From assembly GCA_003952965.2 (NCBI GenBank), contig CM025853.1:26999572-27063571 (forward strand): DNA of 64,000 nucleotides, given 5' to 3'. Source of the stretch: Morella rubra. Lineage: Eukaryota; Streptophyta; Magnoliopsida; Fagales; Myricaceae. Positions within the stretch are counted from its first letter, which is position 1. Every line of letters starts with the position of its first letter. This document shows, one piece after another, positions 1 to 20,329 of the stretch. Below the pieces are notes generated by a model, which made no database searches, was not told where the DNA came from, and saw nothing but the letters and a program-made list of their open reading frames with translations. A program made the translations under genes and the position numbers.

Positions 1-7
1 TGCAGAT

Positions 8-3000
8 GTGCTTAAGATTGTCATCTATCATGGTGGGGTATTCTTTGGACTTGGAAGGCAGATATATTCAAGAGGGAAGGCTGGAGAAGTTGGCCAGATG
101 GATGTCGATTACATATCTGTTGAAGAAATTAGCTATACGGTTAAAGGACTTGGCTATATTCAAATGGGTAAGCTGTGGTACACGTTTGATGATGAAGATT
201 GGGTTGCAGTTAAGACCTTTAAGAGTGACAGTGATGTCGTTGAAATGATAAATAGATCCCGAGTCAAAAAGAGAAAGGTTCTGAATATTTATGTAGAATA
301 TGTGATTGATGAGGCTGATTTGGTTGAGGAGGATGTAAGTGAAGGGGTTGGTCATGGAGTTGGTGTGGAGGGGCTTGGTGAGGGATTTGATGGTGAGGGG
401 CTTGGTAAGGCACTTGGTGAGGGTCTTGGAGGTGGTGTTGGTGAGGATGATAATGATGTTGAAGGGGAAAGGGAAGAGGGATCGATTACGGTACGGATTT
501 GAGCGACTTTCCTGAGTTGCATGATGATGAACCTGATGCATATGAAGAGGTTGGGAATGAAGAGGATGCTGGTGGTGACACGACTGGGAATGTGAATTGG
601 CTTAGGGCCTTTATAAGTACTGCGGGAGGCGGGAAAGACAGTGGTGTTGAGTTGGAGTACGAGGAAGCTGTAGATTTACAAAGTCATGGTGGATCAGACA
701 GTGACGATGGCCCATGAGTTAGGGATTATCCTGAATTTACTCAGAACTTGGATCAACCTGGGGAGGTCTACGAAACACATCTGTAAGGTCTTATTGAGGT
801 ATTCAATCCATAAGCAATTTGATTACCTTTACTTAAAAAATAATAAGATCAGAGTGCAAGCACGATGCGTGGAGGATGATTGTAAGTTCTACTTGTTTGC
901 CTCAAAGATGAGGAACTCTGAAGGGATTCAGATCAAATCTTGGATTCTCGAGCACACTTGTGGACCCTAATATGAAAACCGTAAGTGCAATGTGGAGCTT
1001 TTAGCACTTCAGTATTGGCCAATGTTCAGAGACCAACCTAATTGGTTTGTTCAAGCAATGAAGGCTCAGATACGCCGAGACTTCAATATCGATGTTTCTA
1101 TACACCGTTGCTATAGAGCTAAAAATTTAGCACGTGTTATGGTACATGGGAATCAAGTTGAGCAATTCAAATTCGTTGGGCAACATGGTCGAGCGTTGGA
1201 TAGGTGGCAACCGGGAACTACTGTCCATCTTCTGAAAGTGTGGATCATTTCAGAAGGCTTTACATCTACCTTGCGGCATGGAAGGCAGGTTTGAAGTATT
1301 TTATACCAATTATATGTGTAGACGGATGCCATTTGAAGGGCCAATTCGGGGGCAGCTCCTTTGTGCTATTGGCCAAGACGGAACAACGATATGTTTCCGA
1401 TTGCATACACAGTAGTTGAGGCAGATACGTGAGATTCATGAAGTTGGTTCATGCATATGCTGTTGGATGACATTGGGGGAGCTGAGGAGAATGGATGAAC
1501 CTTTATGAGCGATAGACAGAAGGTTTGGCTTGTGCACCAATCTGCAATTATGTAGTTTTTGGTCCAAATTTTGCTTATAATGTATTGTGAACACATTACA
1601 TGCTAAATTATAGGTTTATATTTAGTCTTTATCAATGAAAATGTTGATATTGTGGGTTGTTTCTTGTAGGGCTTGAGACTTGCATTTGAAAATGAGCACC
1701 CTACTATGGCTCATCGTTGTTGTCTTTGCCACAGCCATGCCAACTTGAAGTCAAATGGCTATAAAGGGAAGGCGTGCAAGGATGTATTATGGGCTGCTGC
1801 AACCGCAACGAACCGAACTCAGTTTGGTGAGGTTATAAAGTCTATTGAGACGGTGAAGCCGAGGATGCATAAGTACATTAAAGAGATCAACCCAGCTTTA
1901 CAGTCGAGACACGCGTTCGGTCTAGGTTGCAAAAGCGACATGCTTTTGAATAACCTAGCTGAATCCTTTAATGCGTGGATCAAGATGCGCATGATAAGCC
2001 CGTAATTACAATGCTGGAAATGATCTGTCGACAACTGGTGTAAAGGTTTCATAAGAAGCGTTTGGGAGCTGATGCAGCACTCCAACAAACACCCAACGCT
2101 CTATGTCCATAGATATTCAAGCTCTTGGAGAAGATCAAGAGCGATTTGCGGATATGTGTGTGTCAATGACAAAATGGACTTCAATTTGAAGTAGACAATC
2201 CATATGGATATAGCCGAATTGTGGATCTGAATGCCATGACTTGCAGTTGTGGGAAGTAGTAGCTATGTGGCATTCCTTGCATCCACGTTTGTTTTGCGAT
2301 ATACCACCGCAAACATTGTCCTGAAGCATACGTTGCAAACTACTACCACTTGGTAACTTATGCCAAGACACATGAAATGGGCATAGAAGTTATGCTCGAA
2401 CTTGAGGAATGACCTTAAAATACCTTTGAGGTCATATTGCCACCGTTTGTGAGGGTTCAACAGGAGAGGCCAAGGAAGGCTAGACGCAGGAAACCAGATG
2501 AGCCAGTTGTTGCATACAAGCTTAGCCGTCGTGGTTACATTGTAAAATGTGGAAACTGTGGGACGGAAGGACACAATGCACATGCATGCCCTCAACCCGA
2601 AAATCCAGACAAAAAAATTTGGAAGAAAAAGACAAAGAAAAGCACACATGATGGTACTATGACTGTAAGTTACATAATTATGTAATTGATTATTTTTCTG
2701 TCATATCTAAGTTGTCTTGCCAATCAGTTTGATTGCTTATAAGTTATGTTTTACATTGCAGGATCCTGCTGATTTAGCATCAGGGAGTGGGAATAGAGGC
2801 AAAGTCAGTTGGAGAGGAAAAGGGAGAGGAAGGGGAAAAAGAGTAGGAAGAACTGGAGATAAAAACAATAATGAGGGTGTTGGAAGGGTGGATGAGGTGG
2901 TAACCTATTCTAACACCTTATTGCAACCTATATAAAATGTCAATGCTGATGGTTTTTTGCTTTTTCTTTGTAGGTTACACAGGAGTCAGTCCCAGTGGTC

Positions 3001-3033
3001 CCACCAGATTTTGGTGCTGGAGTGTCGCAGTAA
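8..3033 (+). pseudogene. MULE (MuDR-type) transposase, degenerate
   Basis: Domains follow the normal order of a plant MULE transposase. An N-terminal PB1-like domain (8-300) leads into an acidic Gly-rich linker (300-700). A MuDR zinc-binding N domain (about 780-970) has C-x4-C and a final HTC. The DDE core starts with 'VDGCHLKG' (about 1318-1340). The 'SDRQKG' motif (about 1505-1520) is split by an intron ending at about 1670, and the core runs on to about 2005. A SWIM zinc finger (CSCG..CGIPCIH, about 2240-2290) and a CCHC knuckle (CGNCGTEGHNAHAC, about 2553-2594) follow, then a basic Gly/Arg tail and a last short exon from 2974 to TAA at 3031-3033. The frame changes between 8-502, 499-717 and 686-970, and stops interrupt the SWIM region, so no full protein can be made. 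A domesticated MUSTANG/FAR1-type gene is unlikely because of this decay. Confidence 0.8.
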
Positions 3034-3403
3034 GACTAAGTAGATTAGCAGCTAGTTTTTGAGAAGTTTGAGGGCTTTTTTGACTGCCATCATGGATTAG
3101 AATGTTGTAAATGGAACATGAAATGTAAATGGCTTGATAGTTTTTTGAAACATGTTGTAAATGGCTTGATGCCATGGCTTGCTTTATAGTATTTGAAATA
3201 TTGTTGTAAATGGCCAAGGTCCATAAACTATTATTCTAAAGTTTGGTATTTGATATTTGGGTTGTAGATCTCCTTTATTTCTTTCGGTATTTGATATTTG
3301 GGTTACAGGTATGGGTTACAAGTTGCAGTTATGGTTTTGGTCATGTTGGATTGCTTATTTATAGTTCCAGAAGCTGTTAAAAATTACTACCAATTGATTT
3401 GGC

Positions 3404-3660
3404 TATAAAACAACACCTGTTTTGATGCTGTAAAACAGCACATAAAAATAACAAGTTTTGATGTTGTAAAAACAACAATAAACTTGGTGCTGTCAAAATA
3501 GCACCAAACTTCTTGTTGTAAAACAACACTTGTTTTGATGCTGTAAAAATAGTCTATTTTAGTGCAGTCATAATAGCACCTGTTTTGGTGTTGTAAAAAA
3601 AATAGCACCAAACTTGTTGTAAAACACCTGTTTTGGAGTTGTCAAAACAACACCTATTTT
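3404..3660. repeat. Degenerate ~40-50 bp tandem repeat with palindromic units
   Basis: Units of the form 'tgttttgatgctgtaaaa-cagcac' and 'ggtgctgtcaaaatagcacc' alternate about six to eight times. Many units are themselves inverted (gtgctgt...acagcac), so the block could fold locally. It lies in the 3' non-coding part of the MULE. No coding potential was found. Confidence 0.6.
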
Positions 3661-5690
3661 TCAATATAGTGTATTGCAGTCTGCAGATGGAACTTCCAAA
3701 TCCAATGTACAGGAAAAAAATATACAAATGAGAAATAGATTACATAATGCCCATTACATCAAGCATTTTACAATTAGTTTGAATGCCCATTACAGGGTCT
3801 TAGTCACGAAATAGTTACAATGTGTTAGCTATTACATGGTGTTATACAAAACAGAAGCATGGTCTAATGCCAATTACATGGTCTTACACAAAACAGTGCT
3901 GCTACCCAACATGGTCTAACACAAAACTGATACCCAACAGATAACACAACATGATAATTACATCAAGCATCCTTGGTCAAACACATCAGTTGCAGGACCT
4001 CAGCAAAAGTACTCCCATGATGAAGATGGCACCCCATGACACTCCCAGCAGACATTTCAAGGTTGTTGCAGATTACTTCAGCACAACCACTTCAAATTGT
4101 AAATCCTTATTTTTCTTGTTTAGGTAGGGTCCCACTTCCATTCCACATGGGCACGTGCGCGGATCAAACCATGAAAAGAAGCCACATGTTTTTTGCAAAT
4201 AATAGAACCCACTTCAGATTGCCATTCGATAATCAAATAAATACAAAGTCAATAAACTAAACTAACTGGAATAACAAATATGAGATAATAAGGAAATACC
4301 GATTTTCCGTCATATGATACACACCCAAAGAATCGCCTTCCAAAATTTTAATCCGTCCATGATGTTTTAAGCGGTGCTGTCAAACCGTAATCACATTGCA
4401 TTATATGATCTACCTCCCCTGAGACGACATAAGATGATGAAACCGCGCTGATACAATATTTGAGAAATATAAGGAAAAATTAGGACTAAACAGCTTATAA
4501 TTCAGGAACAATCTAGCATGTTCTACTGTCCATACTTCACAGAAGTCTAGTAATCATATGACTTTCTGCTACCCCCATTTGAAGAATTTAAGCATTCTTA
4601 TAATAAAAAGAAACAAGGAATCAAACCAATGCTCTATTCTCGTACGTTCTATACATATTCAATTGTCATTGATATATAAGCCATAAGTGCCAAAAACATG
4701 GTGATTATTATATTTCAGGAGCAAAGCATTATCCTAATCAAAAGGCTCAGAAAGTCATAATCCTTCTAGATTTTAGTTGAAGTTCTTATAGTCAAACTTC
4801 CTCTGTTTTTCTAGCATAAGTGTAGAGAAAATCCAGCTAATTACTGCATGCTTGTATCTAATAAGTGCATAAAAAGCTCAGAAAAAGAAAAACAACTTGC
4901 ATATGATTGTAGAAGATCTTCACGTAGGCTTTTAAAATAAATGAAGTTGATATCTCAATTGGGTTGGCCATTGTACTTTTATTTATGGATTTCCATCCAT
5001 GCATTTTTAGACACAATTTGTTATGTTTTCTCAAAGTCGCAGCCATTAATCTAATCAAAATTTCAAGGGCTTGGCTTTCATCCAAACAGTTTTTCTATCA
5101 TTGGAGTCCTTTTGGAGATTCAAAAGGTGAGGGAGCATTGAAAGGTCAATCTTGCAATAAAGAAAAAGGGAAAAACTTGTAGTACTTTCAAAGAAAACAG
5201 ATTCTAAGCCCAGAATAACTAGAGACTAAGAAAATAGATCCTACAAACCTAAACGTTCAAATCAACATTCAGCGCACTCGATTCAGTTGATAGCGACTAA
5301 CATTTGGGCAATTTTTCTGCACACCCGATTCAACATTCATTGACTAAGAAAACTTTGAGAAAACATGCATTTGAATATTTACCTTCTCCCAAGTTTGGTT
5401 TTTGGATGGACCATTTCTAAACGTCTGGTAAGACTCCGCAACACTCAGGACCTATCGAAGCAATGGATTTAGGGTTCTTTCAAAAAGGGGGGGAGAGGGG
5501 GGGGGGGGGAAGTAACAAAGGAACAAGAGGATGCTGGTGAGATTGAAGATGAAGTGTGAGTGTTTGCTTTTTTTATTTAAACAGTGCGCATGGCAGTTAT
5601 CCAAAACAGTGCGCAAAAAATTATCCATAACGATGTCATTTTGGGATAAAATGGCAAAAGAAGAGAATGTTGTCGTTTAATATTTTTGCT
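3661..5690. other. Non-coding interior of the MULE 3' half
   Basis: AT-rich sequence with no reading frame that resembles a known protein. It contains a poly-G run (about 5486-5511) and a short direct repeat 'acagtgcgca' near 5581 and 5607. No RNA gene was recognised. Confidence 0.5.
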
Positions 5691-6586
5691 GACTTGGCTG
5701 CTGATGTGGCCCTTCCGTTAGGGAAAGAGATGGAACCCTGACGGAAGGACCATTTCGTTAAAAAATAAAAACCAAATGACTAAAATCTGAAAAAATTAAA
5801 TTCAAAGACTAAAAAATAAAAGTGATGAAAACCCAAAGACTAAAATGCCAATTTTTCTTTTATTTACTCCGCTTCTTTTGGTTCATCTCCTTCAAATATT
5901 TATGAGCAGCATTGTACCACCAATCAAAATTAAATCTGCAAACCTAGTGAAATTTCAACTTGAAAAAAAGAAAAAGCCTACTCTGATTGTACCTGCAAAA
6001 AGTTTTTGGTTCTTCTGTTTTTTTGTTTCTTTTATTTTCTTGTAGGTAACATGTAGAAAAGTAACACAAGGGGTTTACTGATTTCATCTGTATAGCTTGG
6101 GAGAGTTGCATTGGTTCACGGTACTCCTATCAAATTGAGTTTCTCCTTGTTTAAAAAAAAAATAGAAAATTGTTATTTTTCCTTGTACACCGGACTCACA
6201 CTGATTGGACCTAATTTAAATATATTCGTCATCAAAGATAAATCCCAAAAAAGATGAACGTACGCATGCCCCTAATTACGTAATACACCAAAAAAAAAAA
6301 AAAAATGTTTTCCTTGATTGTGGGGGATCTAAGTTTGAGGGAGCTCATCATTGTGGGGGAATCCCATCTAGAAAAAGCTTACCATTGTGGCAAGTGGAGT
6401 GTTTACCTATCTTTGGTGATAAAAAGAGAAAAACAGGACCATCCCCGTTGGCAGTCGATAAGAGTAGGGAGTCGGTAAACGTACGATCAATCATAGATCT
6501 CTATTTGCTGACCAGTCAAAATGGGTGGCTGAGAGAACGACACTGCTTAGATCAGACCGCATCACCACCTCTCTCAAAAAGAAAAG

Positions 6587-7075
6587 GCTTAATTGCATCC
6601 AAAATTTATGAGGTACAAGAAGGTTGAAAATAAACTCGTGAGTCAATATTTTCTACGGATAAACCTTTGAGTTAGCGTTTAAGTTAAATCGACATTCATT
6701 CGTCTATTTTTTTGTGAACTTTGTTAAGCGTCCTCGCTGACGAGATTTTAAAATTTACTTCATAATAAATTAGAAAGTATCACTTATTTAATTAAAAAAA
6801 AAATAATTTAATAAAATAATATCAGTCTTTTCATTACATACACCTGACGCAGCTATGACATAGACTCTTTAATTAGACCAATAATATTTTTTAATTTATT
6901 ATGACGTAGATTTTAAATTTTTATTAATAATGATCGTTAACAGGATTGATTAAAAATGAATGAAAGAGTCTTGATTTGACTTAAACTTTACTTTACGAAT
7001 CTATTTATTAAAAATATTACCTCGAGAGATTATTTACAACCTTCCCAAAGCTTATTTGCAACCTTCCCACTGGCC
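6587..7075. mobile_element. Fold-back MITE-like insertion in the promoter of SCPL copy 1
   Basis: Copy 2 goes straight from 'accacctctcgctcagag' to 'cccaaaaagaaaaagaaaaagtact', whereas copy 1 has about 490 extra AT-rich bases here. The two halves are degenerate inverted repeats: 'gagattttaaaatttacttcataataaatt' in the left half answers 'aatttattatgacgtagattttaaattttt' in the right half. Target duplications were not resolved. Known plant MITEs of this texture are non-autonomous DNA elements; the family is not identified. Confidence 0.55.
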
Positions 7076-7173
7076 TTGAGCGCAATTAAACCAAAAGAAA
7101 AAGAAAAAGTACTGCTACTCCCTCTTTCTCCCTCGAACGCACGGGTACGCACAAGCTGTCTTACCCGTCTATT

Positions 7174-7178
7174 TATAA
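7174..7178 (+). promoter_or_regulatory. TATA box candidate, SCPL copy 1
   Basis: 'ctatttataagtgg' lies 34 bases before the chosen ATG, preceded by a pyrimidine-rich tract (ctccctctttctccctcg). It is conserved in copy 2. If it is used, the 5' UTR would be very short, so an upstream start site is also possible. Confidence 0.4.
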
Positions 7179-7207
7179 GTGGAGTAAATGCAATGTTTGG
7201 AGCAAAG

Positions 7208-11016
<3,809 letters not shown>

Positions 11017-11100
11017 TCTTTATGTCCAGAGCTTATTCTTCCGGTGATTGGCTTCACGAAGTTGATGGCCCAAACCGCAATAAAATGTAGAACTTGAGAT

Positions 11101-11794
11101 CTTCGTTTTTTTTAAAAAAAACTTAATTCCATCCTTCCTTTTGGAGACTTTGGTGTTCATAAGAATATGAAAAAAACATATTTTTCGTCTCTTGATTATT
11201 GGGATCTTGACACTTTACACTTTGGACTATTAATCTCGTTAAATTTCACCCCTCAATTACCAACCGTTAATTTGAACGGAAATTGTTATTTCTATTAAGT
11301 AAAATGACGAATTTACCTCCATATAAAATATAATATAAAAAATTAATAAGGGTAAAATCGTCAATTCACATAATAAAAATAGCAATTTATGTTCAAACTA
11401 ACGGATGAGGATGCAAAGTATAAACCATTGGTAGTTGATGGACAAAATGTAACGAGATTAATAGTTCAAAGTACAAAGTGTCAAAACTTCAATAATTAGG
11501 AAAGCAAAAAACATGTTTAAACTTAAGAATATACATTAATCTCGGCAGATCACTTCTTAATCAGTATGCTAAAGACTCATCTGTCGAACTTTGAGGCACC
11601 TTAATCGAGATGATCATCTTGTGAGCTCTACCGCACACATAAACTCCATTATTTTTTCCTAAGTAAGAGAGAGATTGGAACCATAGTTTTCCAAACAACT
11701 AATGATTTGGGCAAATGTCACGATCGTTGAATGGAAAAAAAAAAAAAAAAAAAAAAAAAATCTAATCTTGATCTTTATTTTTCAATTTTTTGTC
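11101..11794. repeat. 3' flank of SCPL copy 1 with a fold-back MITE-like element (about 11175-11525)
   Basis: At 11185-11240 the sequence reads 'gattattgggatcttgacactttacactttggactattaatctcgtta'. Its inverted partner lies at about 11455-11510 (taacgagattaatagttcaaagtacaaagtgtcaaaacttcaataatt). This gives an element of ~350 bp with TIRs of ~55 bp. The rest is AT-rich non-coding sequence with a poly-A run at 11731-11760. Confidence 0.55.
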
Positions 11795-13669
11795 GATACA
11801 TAAATAATAGTTAAAAGACAAAATGTAATAAAATCCTTAATTTAATGCAATCTCGAAAGTTGATGAAAACATATTTAATCTTAAAAGATAATTGTATCTC
11901 AAGATGGTAATTTATTTAAAATTATTACTTTCTAGATCAAATCACACATGGACTTGTGGGTTAAAAAATTGAACATTTTGATTCGAACCTATCAACTTGG
12001 AGACTCTGGTTTCAGGGTCGGTCCCCGGAAACGAAATAGAATAATAGTTTGGAAAGAGTTTGCAGGACATAAGCTAATTTAACCAGAGCTATAAAATTCC
12101 AAACCCCAAAGTGATGAACGAACCTGATTGTGGTGGTACCAAGAACGCCAGGGAGATTTGGGGGGAGTCCAAGAGCCTCGACGCAGTATCGTGACCCAAT
12201 GGGACTCTGCCATCCGCGTCCCCACTGCTCCAACCCAAACAAAAAGGAAATCGAAGTAAAATCTAAAATAAACGACTGAACAGACAAGCGATCAGAAAGT
12301 ATGTCGGTCCAAGGGGGCATATGGACCAAACTGCAAGAGACACGTGACCGCCTACCCGGTCAAATATCAAACCATGCCTTGTCCGTTTGTTTTTGCATTA
12401 TTTCCCACATGGTCCACCTTCGAAAAAGTGTCATGAAAGATGTTCTGATCCACAATCGTTTTGATACCATGTTGCCGTACAGCTTAACTTCTTCCAAGCA
12501 AAAAAGAAGCCGTCCATGTGGGACGAAGTACTTGTGTTATTTTGACTGCATGGAAATAGCTTATTTGTCGAATAGCTAGTATAAATAGCTAGTAGTTATA
12601 GTATATAAAGTAATTCATATTTAATTATACTAAAAACTTAAATTACTACGTGTTAGGTAAGTTACACTAATATAAGTAAAAGAAGAAAAAAAAAACTAAT
12701 TTCCCTGTAAATCCATATCTTCAGGCCACCCTTTATCAGTTTGGTGTAAACGGGCAGGAGTGAAAAGACAGTGAAATTGTATGCTCCAAAGATGGAATCA
12801 CTGGAAAAAAGGAAAAAGATCAAACCAGTACTAAATCTTATCTGAAAGTTTTAGACTTTTGGCGATAATTGTAACTTAGCATGAGTACTCGAACGGGTCG
12901 TTTCATACTTACTTGCAGACCTTCCATTTTACAGTACTGCTCGCATGAAGGGATGCTTGAACATCTACCCTGTTGAAATACTCTTCTGCGTACGTAGAGA
13001 AACATGGATCGTAGCCTCCAAATATTCTAGTCCTCCTCGATCTCACCCCATAATTGTTTGCCTTTTCAATCACATGAGTTGTCAATTATCACTCACGCAA
13101 TATTGCACTGCATGCTCTTATAGCTTGTCCAATGAAATTATAAAGTTCAGAGTGCTTGTCAGTCGTCACCTCAGTGAGTGATTCAACGCTGCCTCTGCTA
13201 TGAGATAACGAAGATGTGCTGTTGATAAGACACTTGGGTGCATAAATATTGTAGATGTCGATCTCTGCATAATTCTCAAAGACTTCTTCCATGGCACCGT
13301 TGCACTCATTAGACCAGTCAAAGCTCTTAAAATCGCACACTTTTCTAGCCTTGCTATAGAGCTGGTCGGATATAACAGCATGGCTCCATGCGTAGTCTAA
13401 TATGCCCCAATTATCGTAGGATTCTTCAGTCTCTGGATTTCCTACCTGCAGCAAATATACGATGATCTCCAGACATCCGTTGCAAAATGTTGAAAATAAG
13501 ATCATGAATGAGCTGTGCGACTTAGTTCTTAATGTGGGAGCTTACGTACTATAAAGCCTTTTAGATTGATCACTGGGTATTTAGTGCTATCCTTGTTTCG
13601 GTCAAAAACAAGCTCAGCGAGTTGTGGCACGTAGTGGCCTGCAAAATATGGAGTGTTTGATTATTTTGT
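11795..13669 (-). pseudogene. Inverted partial SCPL copy (intron 4 to intron 9)
   Basis: Read on the minus strand this holds SCPL exons 5 to 9 with introns, starting in intron 4 (13669) and ending in intron 9 (about 11795). Exons 1-4 and 10 are absent, so it cannot encode an enzyme. Exon 9 also has a small deletion after AGAGTCCC. The 138-codon stretch 13089-13505, which includes intron sequence, translates identically to 8393-8809 of copy 1. By contrast 11795-12380 (exon 9 and flanking introns) matches copy 2 better, for example 'tcaaatatcaaacc', 'gatcagaaagtatgtcggtcc' and 'cagggtcggtccccgg'. About 12575-12715 is unique. The piece is therefore a mosaic of its neighbours. Confidence 0.85.
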
Positions 13670-14283
13670 CATTTGTCAACAACTATGTGTCCTCATTAAT
13701 TGCCTAATCACCCTACATGTTATGTATGACTGGTCCCTATTAATTTTAATTATACTTCAAATTCTCTACGCCAGGTTAGACCAACTTAGTGTTTACAGGA
13801 GAATTGACAGAGAATTTTTTCTTTGTCAAACAGTAGAGAATTTGAGGTGAAATTAACATTAATAGAGACGGTGTCATACGATAGTGCTAAGTGATGATCA
13901 GTGGGAGCAGGTGTGGACATGTAAATTGGGTGTAGTTATTGGCGTGGTTAATTGGGTTTATAGAATTGATCTTCATGAGGAATTGATGACAAAAGAATCA
14001 GGACATCAGAAATGGAAACGGAACTGCATGAGATATAGTGGAAATTAAACCTTAAAACTAAAAATATAAAGACAAATTTCTGAGTCCTTGATTTGATGTT
14101 AAAATTCAAAAAGTTCAAAATTTATTGACTTATGTTTGGCATGGACAAAATTCTCTTTTACATGATGTACCATCAAGTGATACAAATCTTCACATGTTTG
14201 AAAATTAGAAAATCCTTAAGTGCCTTGTTAGATATTGAATTCTAGGACGTAGAATTCGAAGAAACAAACCGACTAACAAGATT
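13670..14283. repeat. Tandem duplication, unit 1 (~614 bp)
   Basis: It starts at 'catttgtcaacaactatgtgtcctcatt', which recurs at 14284. The first ~165 bp of the two units are nearly identical. The middles have diverged, and similarity returns at 'tccttgatttgatgttaaaattcaaaaag'. The unit begins at the breakpoint of the inverted SCPL copy. It is non-coding. Confidence 0.8.
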
Positions 14284-14810
14284 TCATTTGTCAACAACTA
14301 TGTGTCCTCATTAATTGCCTAATCACCCTACATGTTATGTATGACTGGTCCCTATTAATTTTAATTATACTTCAAATTCTCTACGCCAGGTTAGACCAAC
14401 TTAGTGTTTACAGGAGAATTGACAGAGAATTTTTTCTTTGTCAAACATAGAGAATTTGAGGTGAAATTATCATTAATGCGGACTAGTCATACATGACATG
14501 CTGAGTGATTTAGAAATTAAAGGGGGACATGTAGTTATTGGCAATTGGTTAACATGTGTCCCATTAGCTAAGTTAGAATTGTTCTATTTATAGAATCACT
14601 CGAGTTGATGAAATGATCACTTCATGACAGAAAGAATTATACCCAATAAGATGAAACTTACTCTAGTAATCAGTTCACTGCCTCAACTAATTAAACCTTA
14701 AAATAAAAATATAAAGAAAGCCCTTGATTTGATGTTAAAATTCAAAAAGTTCAAAATTTATTGACTTATGTTTGGCATGGACAAAATTCTCTTTTACAAA
14801 CATGACCAAA
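14284..14810. repeat. Tandem duplication, unit 2
   Basis: Second copy of the unit at 13670, slightly shorter because of a few internal deletions. It ends near 'ggacaaaattctcttttaca'. No reading frame or RNA gene was recognised. Confidence 0.8.
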
Positions 14811-15437
14811 TCAAGAACAATTTCACTTGAATTAGGATATTAGCTATTTGTTGATTGAAAGGACTCGGAAACAAACCTCATTTCATGCATTTGTTTCAAG
14901 CAATTTTTTTACTAACCTTTTCATTCTCTCCAACGGCCTTATTTAAGTGAGTCGAAGAATAGCCTTGTCTTGGACAAGAATAATCTCAACGGTTGTAACC
15001 AGGCCTACCTTGGGTGAATTCTCCAAACAAGATATTGGGCCATGGCAGCATCAACCCCAAACAAAGCCTGAAATTATTGTCGTTCAATTCCGTAATCAGG
15101 AAGTCTAAAGATACGTAATGCTCTCTCGATGATTCGATTAAAAGCTTATAGATTGGTCAACTATAACAGCTAAAATAATTACTGTTCTTTTGCCGATTAC
15201 TCTCTCATCGACGCAACCGACATCTGTTTTGGCCAGTTGAAGTGAAAGGAACTCCACCCTCTGTAGAAATCTAACTGGGGAAGTTGCTTTCAATCTCTAC
15301 GAATGGATTGAAAAGGCAGCTGTACACGTTTGGGAAATAAAATTTTGTTAAAATTAAGGAGGTAAAATTTTTTATAATGATGTTAAGATAAAATTTTAAA
15401 GAGTTAAAATTGTGAAAACAAATATTATGTAAAAACC
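14811..15437. other. Intergenic, nothing recognised
   Basis: AT-rich sequence between the tandem duplication and the second SCPL block. No convincing reading frame, RNA gene or terminal repeat was found. Confidence 0.5.
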
Positions 15438-16292
15438 AGCAAACCTAGTGTAATTTCAACTTTAAAAAAAGAAAAACCATACCCTGATTGTACCGGCAAA
15501 AAGTTTTTGGTTCCCCTGTTCTTCTCTTTTTTTTTTTTTTTTTTTTCTTGTAGGTAACATGTCGAAAATTAACCTAAAGGGTTTGCCCTTCTTAAAGTCT
15601 CAGGTTCGAATCTCTTTAGATGTAAATAATTTTTTAGAACTATTCTCCTAATAAAATCAGATTGATTTTGCTTGTGTAGTTTGGGAGAGTAGCATTGGTT
15701 CGAAAATTTTCAGCTCGTTAGATGAATCCACTTCATTAAGTTTGCCGAATTGAGTTTCTCCTTGTTGTCAAGAAAAAAAAAATGTTATTTTTCCTTGTAC
15801 AGTGGACTCACACTGATTGGACCTAATTTAGAGATATTCGTCATCATAGATAAATCCCAAAAAAAGATGAACGCATACTCCTAATTACGTAACTGATATT
15901 TTTCCTGCCTACACCAAAAAAAAAACTTTTCCTCGTTTGTGGAGGATCTAACTTAGGGGGAGCTATCATTGTGGGGGAATCCCATCTAGAATAAGCTTAC
16001 CATTGTGGCAAGTGGAGTCTGCTCATAAAAGAGAAAACAGGACTATCCCTATTGGATAAGAGTAGGGAGTCCAGTAAACGTACGATCAATCATAGATCTC
16101 TGTTTGTTGACCAGTCAAAATGGGTGGCCGAGAGAACGATATTCCTTAGATCGGACCTCATCACCACCTCTCGCTCAGAGAGGAAAAAGAAAACGAAAAT
16201 TTACCCAAAAAGAAAAAGAAAAAGTACTACTACCCTCTCTCTCTCTCTCTCTCGAACACACAGGTGCGCACAAGCAGTCTTACCGGTCTATT

Positions 16293-16299
16293 TATATAA
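16293..16299 (+). promoter_or_regulatory. TATA box candidate, SCPL copy 2
   Basis: TATATAA in 'tctatttatataagtgg', 36 bases before the ATG, after a (CT)n tract at about 16232-16253. It is longer than the copy 1 version (TATAA). Confidence 0.45.
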
Positions 16300-16328
16300 G
16301 TGGAGTAAATGCAAAGTTTGGAGCAAAG

Positions 16329-20202
<3,874 letters not shown>

Positions 20203-20329
20203 TCTTTCCACTGTCCACAGCTTATTCTTCCGTGATTGGCTACCTTCATGAAGTTGATGGCCCAAACAGCAATAAAATGTATAACTTAGGGATATATATT
20301 TCTTTTTCTTTTGTCATTTTAACTTTACT

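Larger units (their letters stand above)
1..5850 (+). mobile_element. Mutator-like (MULE) DNA transposon, 3' part
   Basis: The first 3 kb encode MULE transposase pieces in order. The following ~2.8 kb is non-coding and ends, at about 5690-5850, in a block of short phrases of the type 'actaaaat..caaatgacta' and 'ccttccgttag / ctgacggaagg', which resembles the terminal inverted repeat region of plant MuDR-class elements. The left end lies before the window, so the terminal repeats and target duplication cannot be checked. The right boundary is an estimate from sequence texture only. The element is old: its coding region has several frame changes and stops. Confidence 0.6.
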
